NCBI RefSeq assembly: GCF_001476895.1
Contig: NZ_LDTB01000064.1
Span: forward strand, 1 to 64,000
Length of the DNA stretch: 64,000 nt
Source: Sphingomonas endophytica
Lineage (GTDB): Bacteria > Pseudomonadota > Alphaproteobacteria > Sphingomonadales > Sphingomonadaceae
Reading direction: 5' to 3'
Shown: positions 1 through 9,218 of the stretch, in pieces
Layout of the letters: each line of letters begins with the position of its first letter
Position numbering within the stretch: the first letter of the stretch is position 1
Notes under the pieces: generated by a model
What the model saw: only the letters and a program-made list of their open reading frames with translations
Told to the model about the DNA's origin: nothing
Databases searched by the model: none
Made by a program: the position numbers and the translations under genes

Positions 1-1092
1 CACCGGCGCGGGATGCGCGGCCAGATAGGCCTCCGCCGCCGCACCGGTGTAGGTGCGGGTGCGACCGTTCTTCGTCACCGTCACCTGCGTCACGTTGCTC
101 CGCGTCACCTGCGGCGCCGGTGCGATGTCGTCTTGGTCCATCTCGATCCCCGTCGCATCCTCGACGCTCGTGCGCACCCGCTCGGCGGCCTGCGTGCCCG
201 ATGCGGTGAAGGCGAGGCCCCCGACCGCCAGCGCCGCGATCGCCGCGCCGCCCAGCATCACCTGCACCCGCGACGCCTTCTTCCTGCCCAGCATCTTCAG
301 CCTCCCTTTCAGATCCTTCACGGTGTTCAGATGGCACGCCGGCGACACCGCCCGGCCGTGCGCGGCCTTGACGATCGCGCAGCCATAGGCGTGGCGGGCA
401 TGGCCGCCGATCCGCTCCAGCACGCGCGCGTCGTTGGCCATTTCCTGATCGGCGCGAAAGGCACGGAACGCGGCCCAGGCGACCGGATTGAACCAGTGGA
501 TCGCCAGCACCGCCAGCGCGACCCAGTTCGCGATCAGGTCGCCGCGCGCATGGTGGCCCAGCTCATGCTCCAGCGCGAGCGCCCGTTCCTCGGCATCGAA
601 ACGTGCCGCGAAGTCGCGGGGAAAGGCCACCACGCGGTCGAATACGCCGAACGCCAGCGGGCCGTTGGTCGCCGCGCTCTGCACGACGGTGATCGACCCG
701 ACCCGGTCGACCGCGATCCCCTGGCGCAGCACCTGATACCGGAAGCGCAGATATCCCGCCGCCTGCCACGCCAGCAGCAGCGCCGCGCCACCCAGCCAGA
801 TCCAGAGCGCCACGACCGGCCAGCCGATCCCGCCGTCCACCGGCTCGACCGGCAGCATCGCGACCGGATGGCCGAGCGAAATGATGATCGGCTCCGGTGC
901 GGGCAGAACCGGCAACGCCTCGCCCCGCCACCCCTCGGGCAGCGACGGCAGCACCAGCCGCAACGCCGGCATCGCCCAGAGGGCATAGGCCACCGGCGCC
1001 CCGAAGGCGCGCCGCACCGGCCCGCGCAGCACCAGCACCGCCACCATCAACAACGTCGATGCCAGCAGCGCCTCGATCGCCCAGCCGGTCAT
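1..1092 (-). CDS. blaR1: M56 family metallopeptidase, BlaR1/MecR1-like sensor (3' end cut by window edge)
   Basis: The 364 visible codons encode a membrane metallopeptidase of the BlaR1/MecR1 type, a sensor that on signal inactivates its partner BlaI repressor. The zinc motif HELGHH is at residues about 176-181, and a downstream EMAND segment near 217 supplies a likely third ligand (Glu). Hydrophobic segments lie near residues 4-22, 95-113 and 188-206, with another after about 280. The ATG overlaps the blaI stop by 4 nt (ATGA), so the two genes are translationally coupled. The frame is open to base 1 and the C-terminal sensor part is outside the window. The signal sensed is unknown, since no beta-lactamase gene is visible here. 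The family call is firm; the gene symbol is by analogy. Confidence 0.9.
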   Translation of the reverse strand, partial: MTGWAIEALLASTLLMVAVLVLRGPVRRAFGAPVAYALWAMPALRLVLPSLPEGWRGEALPVLPAPEPIIISLGHPVAMLPVEPVDGGIGWPVVALWIWLGGAALLLAWQAAGYLRFRYQVLRQGIAVDRVGSITVVQSAATNGPLAFGVFDRVVAFPRDFAARFDAEERALALEHELGHHARGDLIANWVALAVLAIHWFNPVAWAAFRAFRADQEMANDARVLERIGGHARHAYGCAIVKAAHGRAVSPACHLNTVKDLKGRLKMLGRKKASRVQVMLGGAAIAALAVGGLAFTASGTQAAERVRTSVEDATGIEMDQDDIAPAPQVTRSNVTQVTVTKNGRTRTYTGAAAEAYLAAHPAPV

Positions 1093-1457
1093 TGTTTCAG
1101 CGCCTTGAGCAGCGCCTCGATCTCGCTGATGTCCTGATCGCTCAGCGCGTCGCGCTCGGCCAGATGCGCGACCAGCGGGGTCAGCCGGCCACCGAACAGC
1201 CGGTCGATCAGCCGCGTCGATTCGCGCGCGACATAATCCTCGCGCTGGACCGCCGGGCTGTAGAGATAGCGCCGCCCGTCCACCTCATGCCGCACCGCTT
1301 CCTTGCTGAGCAGCCGCCCGAGCAGCGTCTTGACCGTCGCCGCGCTCCACCCGCGCGCGGGGTCCACCCGTTCGGACACGTCCTGCGCGGTGAGCGGGCT
1401 TTCCTCCCACAGCACCTCCATGACCGCATGTTCGGCATCGCTGATTCGCTCGACCAC
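1089..1457 (-). CDS. blaI: BlaI/MecI/CopY family transcriptional repressor
   Basis: This is a 122-residue winged-helix repressor; such proteins bind TACA-N2-TGTA-type dyads as dimers and are cleaved when a partner M56 protease is activated. The N-terminal half contains the recognition helix region (WSAATVKTLLGRL) and the wing (DGRRYLYSP); the C-terminal third is the dimerisation part. I chose the GTG at 1457 because GAGGAG lies 6 nt upstream and the length then fits the family. A longer frame from 1520 would run through the operator dyads at 1482-1518. It is first in a two-gene operon with the M56 protease gene and is probably autoregulated. Confidence 0.9.
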   Translation of the reverse strand: MVERISDAEHAVMEVLWEESPLTAQDVSERVDPARGWSAATVKTLLGRLLSKEAVRHEVDGRRYLYSPAVQREDYVARESTRLIDRLFGGRLTPLVAHLAERDALSDQDISEIEALLKALKQ

Positions 1458-1481
1458 GACTCGCTCCTCGTTCAACGCTTC

Positions 1482-1518
1482 GATTACAGGTGTAATCCTC
1501 TCGATTACGTCTGTAGTC
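1482..1518 (-). promoter_or_regulatory. Two BlaI-type operator dyads over a putative blaI promoter
   Basis: A perfect dyad GATTACA-GG-TGTAATC (1482-1497) is followed by a near-perfect one, GATTAC-GTCT-GTAGTC (1503-1518). Their centres are 21 bp apart, about two helical turns. On the minus strand a possible -35 (TTGACT, 1515-1520) and a weak -10 (GATTAC) 17 bp later overlap the dyads, so repressor binding would block RNA polymerase. The dyads are seen directly; the promoter and BlaI binding are inferred from the family's known TACA/TGTA sites. Confidence 0.75.
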
Positions 1519-1567
1519 AATAGCGGTCACTAGGGGGCGAGGGAGAACTGACGGATCGACAAAAAGG

Positions 1568-1661
1568 CGTCACCCCGGCGCAGGCCGGGGTCCATGTTGC
1601 CGCAAGAGCCGAACAGGCTGGGAAAGCGGCACGCTGGACCCCGGCCTGCGCCGGGGTGACG
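1568..1661. repeat. Palindromic intergenic repeat, 27-bp perfect arms
   Basis: The arms 1568-1594 and 1635-1661 are perfect inverted copies (beginning CGTCACCCCGGCG) around a 40-nt unique loop. A close relative lies at 60619-60712. It sits between blaI (divergent promoter side) and the end of the Grx4 gene, so it may also act as a transcription terminator for the latter. It looks like a non-coding mobile repeat (REP or MITE type) of the kind common in sphingomonads; no target duplication is evident. Confidence 0.8.
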
Positions 1662-1681
1662 ATATCAGGAAGTGAGGGCGC

Positions 1682-2020
1682 TTACGCCTGCGGTGCCGCC
1701 GCCGCGCCCGCCTTCTGGAACAGCTCGCCCAGCTCGCCCGCCTCGTACATCTCCATCATGATGTCCGAACCGCCGACGAACTCGCCGCCGACATACAGCT
1801 GCGGGATGGTCGGCCAGTCGGAATAGCCCTTGATCCCCTGCCGGATCGCCTGATCCTGCAACACGTCGACGCTTTCGAACTGCACGCCCAACCGTTCGAG
1901 GATCGCGACCGCGCGGCTGGAAAAGCCGCATTGCGGGAACAGCGGCGATCCCTTCATGAACAGCACCACCGGGTTGCTCTTCACCAGCGCATCGATGCGG
2001 GCGTTCGTATCGTCGGTCAT
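1682..2020 (-). CDS. grxD: Grx4 family monothiol glutaredoxin
   Basis: This is a 112-residue monothiol glutaredoxin with the diagnostic CGFS active site (Cys31) and the [11 protein letters not shown] glutathione/cluster-binding segment near residues 71-81. Grx4 proteins carry [2Fe-2S] clusters and hand them on, usually together with a BolA partner. Here the BolA gene is immediately upstream (starting at 2292), which supports a Grx4-BolA complex. The C-terminus ends in a short Ala-rich tail. It is the last gene of the DUF1476-bolA-grx4 run. Confidence 0.93.
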   Translation of the reverse strand: MTDDTNARIDALVKSNPVVLFMKGSPLFPQCGFSSRAVAILERLGVQFESVDVLQDQAIRQGIKGYSDWPTIPQLYVGGEFVGGSDIMMEMYEAGELGELFQKAGAAAAPQA

Positions 2021-2058
2021 CGTCGTCTTCCTCGAAAATTCGGTCGTGCGGTCCGGGC

Positions 2059-2292
2059 TTACTTCGGAACGGCGGTCGTCAACTGCAAGGCGTGCAGCAC
2101 GCCGCCCATCCGCCCGCCCAGCGCGGCATAGACCGCCTGATGCTGCTTCACGCGCGGCATCCCCGCGAACGACGCCGCCGTGACGCGCGCCGACCAGTGA
2201 TCGCCGTCCCCGGCCAGATCGGTCATCTCGACCTCGGCATCGGGAATCCCCGCCTTGATCAGCGCGGCGATCTCATTCCCCTCCATCGGCAT
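2059..2292 (-). CDS. BolA family protein
   Basis: This 77-residue BolA-fold protein has the typical [11 protein letters not shown] helix with a conserved His (H51) and a second His (H67) in the C-terminal strand, both candidate ligands for a cluster shared with Grx4. It probably partners the neighbouring CGFS glutaredoxin in iron-sulfur trafficking. GGAG at the end of the upstream gene sits 8 nt before the ATG at 2292, so I preferred that over the ATG two codons later. Only 5 nt separate it from the DUF1476 gene, so they are probably co-transcribed. Confidence 0.9.
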   Translation of the reverse strand: MPMEGNEIAALIKAGIPDAEVEMTDLAGDGDHWSARVTAASFAGMPRVKQHQAVYAALGGRMGGVLHALQLTTAVPK

Positions 2293-2297
2293 CGCGC

Positions 2298-2621
2298 TTA
2301 CTCCGACTGCATCAGCTGGCGGCGCGCCTCGACGGTCTGCTCCTCCAGCGCGCGGCGCACCGCCGCTTCATCGACATCGACGTTCGCCGCGGTCAGGTCG
2401 CCATAGATCTTGCGGACGACATCCTCGTCGCCGGCTTCCTCGAAATCGGCCTGCACCACCGCCTTGGCATAGGCGTCGGTTTCGGCGGGGGTCAGCTGCA
2501 TCAGCCCGGCCGCCCATTGCCCGACCAGCCGGTTGCGACGCGCGATGATGCGGAAGGCGACCTCCTCGTCCCGGGCGAACTTCGCCTCGAATGCGCGTTC
2601 GCGATCGTCGAAGGTGGTCAT
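2298..2621 (-). CDS. DUF1476 family protein (ATPase inhibitor zeta subunit)
   Basis: This 107-residue, charged, mostly helical protein begins MTTFDDRERAFEAKFARDEE, the hallmark N-terminus of DUF1476. Characterised members from Paracoccus are the zeta subunit, which inhibits F1Fo-ATP synthase through that N-terminal segment. It is first in a tight run with bolA and grx4, an order seen in many alphaproteobacteria. It has no membrane segment or signal peptide. The family assignment is strong; the inhibitory role in this organism is inferred. Confidence 0.88.
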   Translation of the reverse strand: MTTFDDRERAFEAKFARDEEVAFRIIARRNRLVGQWAAGLMQLTPAETDAYAKAVVQADFEEAGDEDVVRKIYGDLTAANVDVDEAAVRRALEEQTVEARRQLMQSE

Positions 2622-2684
2622 GTCGGCTCCCGGTTGTTCTACCCTCCATGGATAGTGTGCCGATGCCCCACGCGCAACGGTCGC

Positions 2685-3686
2685 TCAGTCCGCGACCCGC
2701 ACCACCAGCTTGCCGATCGCATCACGCGCGCCGAGCTTCGCGATCGCCTCGCCCCCGCGCGCCAGCGGAAACACCGCCGTCACGCGCGGCGCGATCCGGC
2801 GCTGCTCCCACAAATCGAACAGCGTCGCGATATGCGCCGCGTTCGCTCGCGGATCGCGCGCCGCGAACGCCCCCCAGAACACCCCGCACACATCGCAGCT
2901 CTTCAGCAGCGTCAGATTGAGCGGCAGTTTCGGAATGCCCGCCGGGAAGCCGACGACCAGATAGCGCCCTTCCCAGCCGATCGCACGCAGCGCCGGTTCG
3001 GCATAATCGCCGCCGACCGCGTCATAGATTACCTGGAATCCCTCGGCGCCGCCCGCCTGCTTGAAGGCATTGGCCAGCGCCTTCGACTGGTCCTTGTCGA
3101 ACGGCCCGTGCGGATAGACGATCACGTCGTCCGCGCCCGCGTCGCGCACCGCCTGCGCCTTCGCCTCGCTCGACACCGCGCCGACGACATGCGCGCCGAA
3201 CGCCTTGCCCAGTTCGACCGCCGCCAGCCCGACCCCGCCCGACGCACCCAGCACCAGCAACCGGTCGCCGCGCGCGATCCGTCCGCGATCGACCAGCGCA
3301 TGGATGCTGGTGGCATAGGTGAGGAGCAGCGCGGCGCCTTCCTCGAAGCTGTGCCCTTCGGGCAGCGCGTGGAGCGAGTCGGCGGGGACGGCGCGCTTCT
3401 CGGCCAGTCCGCCCATCATCGCGATTCCCATCACGCGATCGCCGGGCTGCCAGCGGGTCACGCCAGCGCCGACGCTCTCCACGATACCGGCGATGTCACC
3501 GCCCGGCGCGAACGGGCGCGGCGGCTTGAACTGGTAACGGTCCTCGATGACCAGCACGTCCGGATAATTGATCGCGCACGCCTTGATCGCGACCACGACC
3601 TCGCCCGGCCCCGCGACCGGATCGGGCAGTTCGCCCAATTCCAGAGTTTCAGGTCCGCCCGGCGCCCTCGACAGCAAAGCCCGCAT
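2685..3686 (-). CDS. NADPH:quinone oxidoreductase family protein
   Basis: This roughly 333-residue zinc-free MDR oxidoreductase has an N-terminal GroES-like domain ([22 protein letters not shown]) and a Rossmann domain with the nucleotide loop [18 protein letters not shown]. It should use NADPH to reduce quinones or enones in the cytoplasm; the substrate cannot be read from sequence. The start at 3686 ([11 protein letters not shown]) matches the family; an ATG at 3695 adds three residues but has AGGAG too close to it. Either start lies inside the 3' end of leuD, so the two overlap and may be coupled. Confidence 0.85.
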   Translation of the reverse strand: MRALLSRAPGGPETLELGELPDPVAGPGEVVVAIKACAINYPDVLVIEDRYQFKPPRPFAPGGDIAGIVESVGAGVTRWQPGDRVMGIAMMGGLAEKRAVPADSLHALPEGHSFEEGAALLLTYATSIHALVDRGRIARGDRLLVLGASGGVGLAAVELGKAFGAHVVGAVSSEAKAQAVRDAGADDVIVYPHGPFDKDQSKALANAFKQAGGAEGFQVIYDAVGGDYAEPALRAIGWEGRYLVVGFPAGIPKLPLNLTLLKSCDVCGVFWGAFAARDPRANAAHIATLFDLWEQRRIAPRVTAVFPLARGGEAIAKLGARDAIGKLVVRVAD

Positions 3687-4278
3687 GTGCCGCATCTCTC
3701 CTGATCCAGGGCCGCTCGTCGTCGAGCCGCTCCTCGAATTTCGAAATCGCGGTATCCTTTGCCAGCGTCAGGCCGACTTCGTCCAGCCCTTCCATCAGGC
3801 AGCGCCGACGAAAGGCGTCCAGCTCGAACGGAAAGCGATCCTGATAGGGCGTGGTGACGGTCATCGTCTCCAGGTCGACCGTGATCGGGTCGGTCTTCGC
3901 GACCTCGACCAGCCGGTCGACCGCTTCCTGCGGCAGCACCACCGGCACGATGCCGTTCTTGAACGCGTTGCCCGAGAAGATGTCGGAGAAACTCGGCGCG
4001 ATCACCGCCTTGATCCCCATGTCGCCCAGCGCCCAGGCGGCATGTTCGCGGCTGGACCCGCAGCCGAAATTGTCGCCCGCGATCAGGATCGGCGCGCCGG
4101 CATAGGCGGGGTCGTCGAAGATGTTGCCCGGCTGCGCGCGCACCGTCTCGAACGCGCCCTTGCCCAGCCCGGAACGCTTGATCGTCTTCAGCCAGTGCGC
4201 CGGGATGATGACGTCGGTGTCGATGTTCTTGGCGCCCCACGGATAGGCGGTGCCGGAGACGCGCGTGACCGGCTCCAT
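3649..4278 (-). CDS. leuD: 3-isopropylmalate dehydratase small subunit
   Basis: This is the small (swivel) subunit of isopropylmalate isomerase, which converts 2-isopropylmalate to 3-isopropylmalate in leucine synthesis, with LeuC. The [13 protein letters not shown] segment and the loop [17 protein letters not shown] (about 68-84) are diagnostic. At 209 residues it is slightly long: after RPWIRR, where relatives usually end, it continues about 17 residues through the start of the next gene. That tail could be real or reflect loss of an earlier stop. Its ATG overlaps the stop of the small gene at 4278-4385. Confidence 0.95.
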   Translation of the reverse strand: MEPVTRVSGTAYPWGAKNIDTDVIIPAHWLKTIKRSGLGKGAFETVRAQPGNIFDDPAYAGAPILIAGDNFGCGSSREHAAWALGDMGIKAVIAPSFSDIFSGNAFKNGIVPVVLPQEAVDRLVEVAKTDPITVDLETMTVTTPYQDRFPFELDAFRRRCLMEGLDEVGLTLAKDTAISKFEERLDDERPWIRRDAAHAGFAVEGAGRT

Positions 4279-4385
4279 CAGCGCGTCGGCCGGCTGGCCG
4301 GGATCGCGGGGCGCGCGATCGCGGCATAGGCGGCGACCCCGCTCAGGATCGATCCGGCGACCAGGAACATCAGCACCTTTTTCAT
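4278..4385 (-). CDS. Small hypothetical membrane or exported peptide between leuC and leuD
   Basis: This is a 35-residue reading frame that starts [12 protein letters not shown], has one hydrophobic stretch (residues 4-24) and ends in a Pro/Arg-rich tail. It has a good ribosome site (GAGGAAAAGGGA before the ATG at 4385), and its TGA overlaps the leuD ATG (TGATG). The gene begins 16 nt after leuC, so it lies in the leu operon. No function is recognisable. It could be a signal-like or single-TM peptide, or serve mainly to couple leuD translation. Confidence 0.6.
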   Translation of the reverse strand: MKKVLMFLVAGSILSGVAAYAAIARPAIPASRPTR

Positions 4386-4401
4386 CTCGCGTCCCTTTTC
4401 C

Positions 4402-5832
4402 TCAACCCATCAGTTCGCGCACGTCGGCGAGACGGCCCGTGACCGCCGCCGCCGCCGCCATTGCCGGCGACAACAAATGGGTGCGGGCGCCAGGTCCCTG
4501 ACGTCCCACGAAATTCCGGTTGCTGGTCGAGGCACAGCGTTCGCCCGGCGGCACCTTGTCGGGGTTCATTGCCAGGCACATCGAACAACCCGGCTCGCGC
4601 CACTCGAACCCGGCCTCGGCAAAGATGCGGTCCAGCCCCTCGGCCTCGGCCTGCCGCTTGACCAGCCCCGATCCCGGCACGACCATCGCGCGCACGCCAT
4701 CGGCGACGTGCCGTCCGTTCGCCACCCCGGCGGCGGCGCGCAGATCCTCGATGCGGCTGTTGGTGCAGCTGCCGATGAAGACGTGCTGGACGGGCACGTC
4801 CTGCATCCGCGTCCCCGGCGTCAGCCCCATGTAATCCAGCGACTTTTGCGCCGCCTCGCGCTTCGACGGATCGGCGAAGCTGTCGGGCGCGGGCACGACG
4901 CCGGTGATCGGCACCACGTCCTCGGGGCTGGTGCCCCAGGTCAGCGACGGCGCGATATCCGCGGCGTTCAGCACGACGCTCTTGTCATAGCGCGCACCCA
5001 CATCGCTCGGCAGCGTCCGCCACCAAGCGACCGCCTTGTCCCAATCCGCGCCCGTGGGCGCCAACGGTCGCCCTTTCAGATAGGCGAAGGTCGTCTCATC
5101 CGGCGCGATCATGCCGGCGCGCGCGCCGCCCTCGATCGACATGTTGGCGATCGTCAGCCGGCCCTCGACCGACAGGTTGCGGATCACCTCGCCGGTAAAT
5201 TCGATGACATGGCCGGTGCCGCCCGCCGCGCCGATCCGCCCGATGATCGCCAGCACGACGTCCTTCGCGCTGACACCGTAGCCCAGCGTGCCGTCGACGC
5301 GCACTTCCATCGTCTTCGACGGCGACAGGATCAGCGTCTGCGTGGCCAGCACATGCTCGACCTCGCTGGTACCGATCCCGAACGCCAGCGCCCCCAGCGC
5401 GCCATGCGCGGAGGTATGGCTGTCGCCGCACACCATCGTCGTGCCGGGCAGCGTGAAGCCCTGCTCGGGCCCCACGACGTGAACGATGCCCTGCTTCGCC
5501 GACAGCGCGTCGATATAGGGCACGCCGAACTCGGCGACATTGTGCCGCAGCGCGCCCAATTGCTCGGCGCTCTCGCGATCGGCGATCGGCAGTTCCCGCC
5601 CGTTCGCATCGACGCGCGCGGTCGTCGGCAGATTGTGATCCGGCACCGCCAGCGTCAGGTCAGGGCGTCGCACGCGCCGCCCGGCGGCGCGCAGCCCCTC
5701 GAACGCCTGCGGGCTGGTGACTTCGTGGACCAGATGGCGGTCGATATAGATCAGGCAGGAGCCATCGTCGCGACGCTCGACGACGTGCGCGTCCCAGACC
5801 TTCTCGTACAATGTGCGGGGAGCGGAGGACAT
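4402..5832 (-). CDS. leuC: 3-isopropylmalate dehydratase large subunit
   Basis: This 476-residue aconitase-family catalytic subunit works with LeuD in leucine biosynthesis. The three [4Fe-4S] ligands are visible: Cys356 in [10 protein letters not shown] and Cys416/Cys419 in GCSMCLAMN. The substrate region [22 protein letters not shown] is intact. It is the first gene of leuC-small gene-leuD-oxidoreductase, with GGAG just before the ATG. The 180 nt upstream contain a palindromic repeat and no gene. I see no leader peptide or other attenuation element. Confidence 0.96.
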   Translation of the reverse strand: MSSAPRTLYEKVWDAHVVERRDDGSCLIYIDRHLVHEVTSPQAFEGLRAAGRRVRRPDLTLAVPDHNLPTTARVDANGRELPIADRESAEQLGALRHNVAEFGVPYIDALSAKQGIVHVVGPEQGFTLPGTTMVCGDSHTSAHGALGALAFGIGTSEVEHVLATQTLILSPSKTMEVRVDGTLGYGVSAKDVVLAIIGRIGAAGGTGHVIEFTGEVIRNLSVEGRLTIANMSIEGGARAGMIAPDETTFAYLKGRPLAPTGADWDKAVAWWRTLPSDVGARYDKSVVLNAADIAPSLTWGTSPEDVVPITGVVPAPDSFADPSKREAAQKSLDYMGLTPGTRMQDVPVQHVFIGSCTNSRIEDLRAAAGVANGRHVADGVRAMVVPGSGLVKRQAEAEGLDRIFAEAGFEWREPGCSMCLAMNPDKVPPGERCASTSNRNFVGRQGPGARTHLLSPAMAAAAAVTGRLADVRELMG

Positions 5833-5920
5833 GATGCGCGGCTGTTAACCGAAAAGCATCGTCACTCCAAGTTCGGGCGACACGAAATGTCGTGATCGAC
5901 ACCGTGACGTCGCGCCAGAC

Positions 5921-5997
5921 CGTCATTGCGAGCGTAGCGAAGCAATCCAGGGTTGGACCACGACGCCCTGGATTGCTTCGCTACGCTCGCAATGACG
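5921..5997. repeat. Palindromic intergenic repeat, 32-bp perfect arms
   Basis: The arms 5921-5952 and 5966-5997 are perfect inverted copies (core CATTGCGAGCGTAGCGAAG) with a 13-nt loop, so the transcript would form a very stable hairpin. It stands between leuC (transcribed away) and the 3' end of the GST gene, where it could stop transcription. A decayed relative is at 12406-12481. The same core is frequent in alphaproteobacterial intergenic regions. Confidence 0.85.
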
Positions 5998-6012
5998 TGA
6001 GGCGGCAAAGCC

Positions 6013-6702
6013 TTACAACGACGCGCGCCGATCCTCGATCACCACCCCGACCGCCGCGACCTCCGCCTCATGCGCCGCCTCGCGGAACGTCTCGGCCAGC
6101 GCCGCCGCCTCCCACGCCCGCATCGCGGGCTGGTCGAGCATCCACGCCACCCAGCGCGCACCCGCCTCGCCCACGTCGATGCCATAGCTCCGCACCCGGA
6201 ACGCCACCGGCGCGAAGAAGGCATCGACCGCGCCGAACGCATCGCCGGCCAGCCACGGCCCGCCGAACCGCGACAGCCCCTCACCCCACAATTCCACCAG
6301 CCGCGCGACATCGCGCGCGAGCCGTGGCGACGTGCCGTGCGGCGTGACACGCTGCCCGACCGTCATCGTCCGCTCGTTGCGAAGCGCGCCGAACCCGCCG
6401 TGCATCTCGGTCGCCCCGCACATCGCCCACGCCCGCGCCGCCGGATCGCTTGGCCACACGCCGTCGTGCCGCTCCGCCAGATACAAAGCGATTCCGAGCG
6501 AGTCCCAGATGGTCCGCTCGCCATCGATCAGCACCGGCACCTGCCCCGTCGGAGAGAAGGCGCGAAAGGCGTCGTAATTGTCCATCGACGCGAACGGCGC
6601 GATCCGGTCCACGAACGGAATATCGAGCACGGTCATCAACAGCCACGGACGCAACGACCAGCTCGAATAATTGCGGTTCGCGGTGATGAGCGTGTAGGCC
6701 AC
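6013..6702 (-). CDS. Glutathione S-transferase family protein
   Basis: This 229-residue protein has an N-terminal thioredoxin-fold domain (NRNYSSWSLRPWLLM, then TGQVPVLIDG and the glutathione-binding IWDSLGIALYLAE, residues about 66-78) and an all-helical C-terminal domain. It starts with GTG at 6702, only 3 nt after the scoB stop, so it is probably the last gene of the CoA-transferase operon. The Ser in NYSSWS is a candidate glutathione-activating residue. The substrate is unknown. Confidence 0.87.
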   Translation of the reverse strand: MAYTLITANRNYSSWSLRPWLLMTVLDIPFVDRIAPFASMDNYDAFRAFSPTGQVPVLIDGERTIWDSLGIALYLAERHDGVWPSDPAARAWAMCGATEMHGGFGALRNERTMTVGQRVTPHGTSPRLARDVARLVELWGEGLSRFGGPWLAGDAFGAVDAFFAPVAFRVRSYGIDVGEAGARWVAWMLDQPAMRAWEAAALAETFREAAHEAEVAAVGVVIEDRRASL

Positions 6703-6705
6703 GGG

Positions 6706-7356
6706 CTATTCTACGTAGTGCGCGGTCGTCTTCGCCTTCACCTCGTCGGCGGTCACGCCCGGCGCCAGTTCGATCAGCCTGAACGGGCTGTCGTGATCGG
6801 GACGCTGGAACACCGCCAGGTCGGTGACGATCATGTCGACGACGTTGCGCCCGGTCAGCGGCAGGCTGCACGACGGGATGAATTTGGGCGAGCCGTCCTT
6901 GGCGACATGCTCCATCACCACGATGATCTTCTTGACGCCCGCGACCAGATCCATCGCGCCGCCCATGCCCTTGATCATCTTGCCGGGGATCATCCAGTTC
7001 GCGATGTCGCCGCCCTCGGACACCTCCATCGCGCCCAGCACGGTCAGGTCGATATGTCCGCCGCGGATCATCGCGAAGCTCTGCTCGCTGCCGAAATAGG
7101 CCGAGGACGGCAGTTCGCTGATCGTCTGCTTGCCCGCGTTGATCAGGTCGGGATCGACCGCGTCGTCATACGGAAACGGCCCGATCCCCAGCATCCCGTT
7201 CTCGGACTGGAGCGTCACCGTCATCCCCTCGGGGATGTTGTTCGCCACCAGCGTCGGGATGCCGATGCCGAGGTTGACGTAATAACCGTCCTTCAGCTCG
7301 CGCGCCGCGCGCGCCGCCATGCCGTTGCGATCCCAGCCCTTTACGTCCTGCGACAT
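6706..7356 (-). CDS. scoB: 3-oxoacid CoA-transferase subunit B
   Basis: This is the beta subunit of a succinyl-CoA:3-ketoacid CoA-transferase (SCOT), which activates acetoacetate for ketone-body or PHB use. It has the SENG motif with the catalytic Glu (E52) that forms the enzyme-CoA thioester, followed by GMLGIGPFP. The 216-residue length is typical. GGAG lies 9 nt before the ATG. It is separated from its partner scoA by an acid phosphatase gene, although the subunits are normally adjacent. Confidence 0.95.
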   Translation of the reverse strand: MSQDVKGWDRNGMAARAARELKDGYYVNLGIGIPTLVANNIPEGMTVTLQSENGMLGIGPFPYDDAVDPDLINAGKQTISELPSSAYFGSEQSFAMIRGGHIDLTVLGAMEVSEGGDIANWMIPGKMIKGMGGAMDLVAGVKKIIVVMEHVAKDGSPKFIPSCSLPLTGRNVVDMIVTDLAVFQRPDHDSPFRLIELAPGVTADEVKAKTTAHYVE

Positions 7357-7393
7357 CAGTTCCGGCTCCCGTTCGAAGAATAGAGGAAGGTGT

Positions 7394-8350
7394 TCACGGC
7401 GCGTCGGTCCAGCGCTTGTCGGCCGGGAAGGTCTCGTCCCATCCGGTGCCCAGCCCCGTGCCGTACACCGGGTTCGGCAGCACGAACCAGCCGTTGCCCC
7501 AGCGCGCCTCGATCGGCCCGACCGCGGTCAGCATCCGGCGCCCGATCGCGGGCGCGGGCCCGGGCGGATTGAACAGATCGGCGAAGTCGCCCAACTGGTC
7601 GCCGGCCAGCGCCAGCACGCAATATTTCTGCGCGATCGCGACGCGGCGACCGTCCTTGCCCGACTTGCCGTCGACATCCCCCTTCAGGAACAGGGTCTCG
7701 CCGTGGCGGAAATCGCCCAGCCCGGCGTTCTTCAGCGCCTGCGCGGTCTGGTCGGCATTCGCGGCGGAACGGTTGGTGTTGATGACCATCGTCACCCCCA
7801 TCGCCCGCAGCGCGCGGAACGCGGCCACCGCGCCCGGCACCGCCGCCACCTTGGTCGCGCCCGCTTTCTCCCAGCGCTCCCAACGCTTCTGGTCGAAGCC
7901 GCGCGCGGTCTGCGCATCATCATATTCGTAGCCGAGGTTGAGGACTGCGGTTTCATCCATGTCGAGCACCACCGCCGGGGGCAGGTTCCCGCACGGCAGC
8001 GTATCAGCCATCGCCGCCGTCGCGCCCGGCGCCAGCACCGCCGAGGCGGGCCAGCGCGGCAGCGTGCCCGCCTTCCGCTGCGACGGCAACCTCCCGCGCC
8101 GGTCGCGTGCGTGGTCCAGCACGTCGCGAACGTAACGGACCATACCGTTATACGCCTGCTCCGACAGCGCCGCCGCCTCCGCCGATCCGTACAACCACGC
8201 CATCGCGCCGGGGACTATATCGCCCGGCCGCGCCGACTGCGTAAGGATGCGCACGGATGGCGGCTGCGGATCGGCGGGCGGCACGGCCCGCGACGCGCAT
8301 CCCGCCAGCAGTGCGGCGGTGCCGATGAAGAAAACTCCGCGCCGCCTCAC
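7394..8350 (-). CDS. HAD-family acid phosphatase lipoprotein, 5'-nucleotidase e(P4)-like
   Basis: This 318-residue lipoprotein has a signal with lipobox LLAGC (lipidated Cys18) and a HAD phosphatase domain with the nucleophile motif DMDET (D130 nucleophile, D132 acid/base), typical of class B and e(P4) acid phosphatases that dephosphorylate nucleotides or sugar phosphates at the cell surface. A later MVINTNRS segment fits HAD motif II (usually S/T; Thr is present). It starts with GTG overlapping the scoA TGA by 4 nt and ends 37 nt before scoB, so it lies inside the CoA-transferase operon. A metabolic link is not obvious. Confidence 0.87.
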   Translation of the reverse strand: MRRRGVFFIGTAALLAGCASRAVPPADPQPPSVRILTQSARPGDIVPGAMAWLYGSAEAAALSEQAYNGMVRYVRDVLDHARDRRGRLPSQRKAGTLPRWPASAVLAPGATAAMADTLPCGNLPPAVVLDMDETAVLNLGYEYDDAQTARGFDQKRWERWEKAGATKVAAVPGAVAAFRALRAMGVTMVINTNRSAANADQTAQALKNAGLGDFRHGETLFLKGDVDGKSGKDGRRVAIAQKYCVLALAGDQLGDFADLFNPPGPAPAIGRRMLTAVGPIEARWGNGWFVLPNPVYGTGLGTGWDETFPADKRWTDAP

Positions 8351-9060
8351 GCCGCCTCGGGACGCGCGCGAGTGGTGCGGAACTCGATCTTCTTCTCGTA
8401 CGGCGCGCCGACGATCATCCGCTTCACATAGATGCCGGGCAAGTGAATGTGATCGGGGTCGAGGCTGCCGACCGGCACCACTTCCTCGACTTCGGCCACG
8501 CAGATGCGGCCCGCCGTCGCCATCGGCTGGTTGAAGTTGCGCGCGGTCTTGCGGAAGATGAGGTTGCCGCTTTCATCGGCCTTCCAGCCCTTGATGATGC
8601 TTAGGTCGGCGCGGATGCCGCGTTCGAGGATATACTCCTCGCCGTCGAACACCTTCACTTCCTTGCCCTCGGCCACCTGCGTCCCGACCCCGGTCTTCGT
8701 ATAGAAGCCGGGGATGCCCGCCCCGCCCGCGCGGCAGCGTTCGGCCAGCGTGCCTTGCGGACAGAATTCCACCTCCAGCTCGCCGGACAGGAATTGCCGC
8801 TCGAACTCCTTGTTCTCACCGACATACGATGAGATCATCTTCCTGACCTGTCGCGTGCGCAGCAGCTTGCCGAGGCCCTCGCCGTCGATCCCGGCATTGT
8901 TGCTGGCGATGGTCAGGTCCTTCGTGCCCGCATCGCGGATCGCGTCGATCAACCGCTCGGGAATGCCGCACAGGCCAAAGCCGCCCGCGCAGATCGTCAT
9001 GCCGTCGAACAGCAGCCCTTCCAGCGCGCTGGCGGCATCGGAATAGATCTTGTTGACCAC
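8347..9060 (-). CDS. scoA: 3-oxoacid CoA-transferase subunit A
   Basis: This is the alpha subunit of SCOT, with the CoA-binding loop [16 protein letters not shown] near residues 19-34 and conserved [12 protein letters not shown] and [17 protein letters not shown] segments. I place the start at the GTG at 9060 ([10 protein letters not shown], the usual family N-terminus), with GGGAGAG about 8-10 nt upstream. The frame remains open to 9159, but the extra 33 residues have no family character. It is first in the order scoA-phosphatase-scoB-GST. Confidence 0.93.
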   Translation of the reverse strand: MVNKIYSDAASALEGLLFDGMTICAGGFGLCGIPERLIDAIRDAGTKDLTIASNNAGIDGEGLGKLLRTRQVRKMISSYVGENKEFERQFLSGELEVEFCPQGTLAERCRAGGAGIPGFYTKTGVGTQVAEGKEVKVFDGEEYILERGIRADLSIIKGWKADESGNLIFRKTARNFNQPMATAGRICVAEVEEVVPVGSLDPDHIHLPGIYVKRMIVGAPYEKKIEFRTTRARPEAA

Positions 9061-9218
9061 GGCTCGCGCTCTCCCGTCCGGCCTCAAACGTCGCGCGCTC
9101 GTGGTGCCTTGCGATACCGCGGTCGCGCACCGACGCTCCTTAGCGCCGCCGGACGCCAAGGCAACGGGGAAGCGGCGGCGCGGCGCGTCCGCGAAGGACG
9201 GCGCGCCGCCGCCGCCCG

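Noticed and set aside
1..1520. Active beta-lactam resistance locus
   Set aside because: The repressor and M56 protease are present, but no beta-lactamase or PBP2a gene is visible, so a resistance role cannot be supported.
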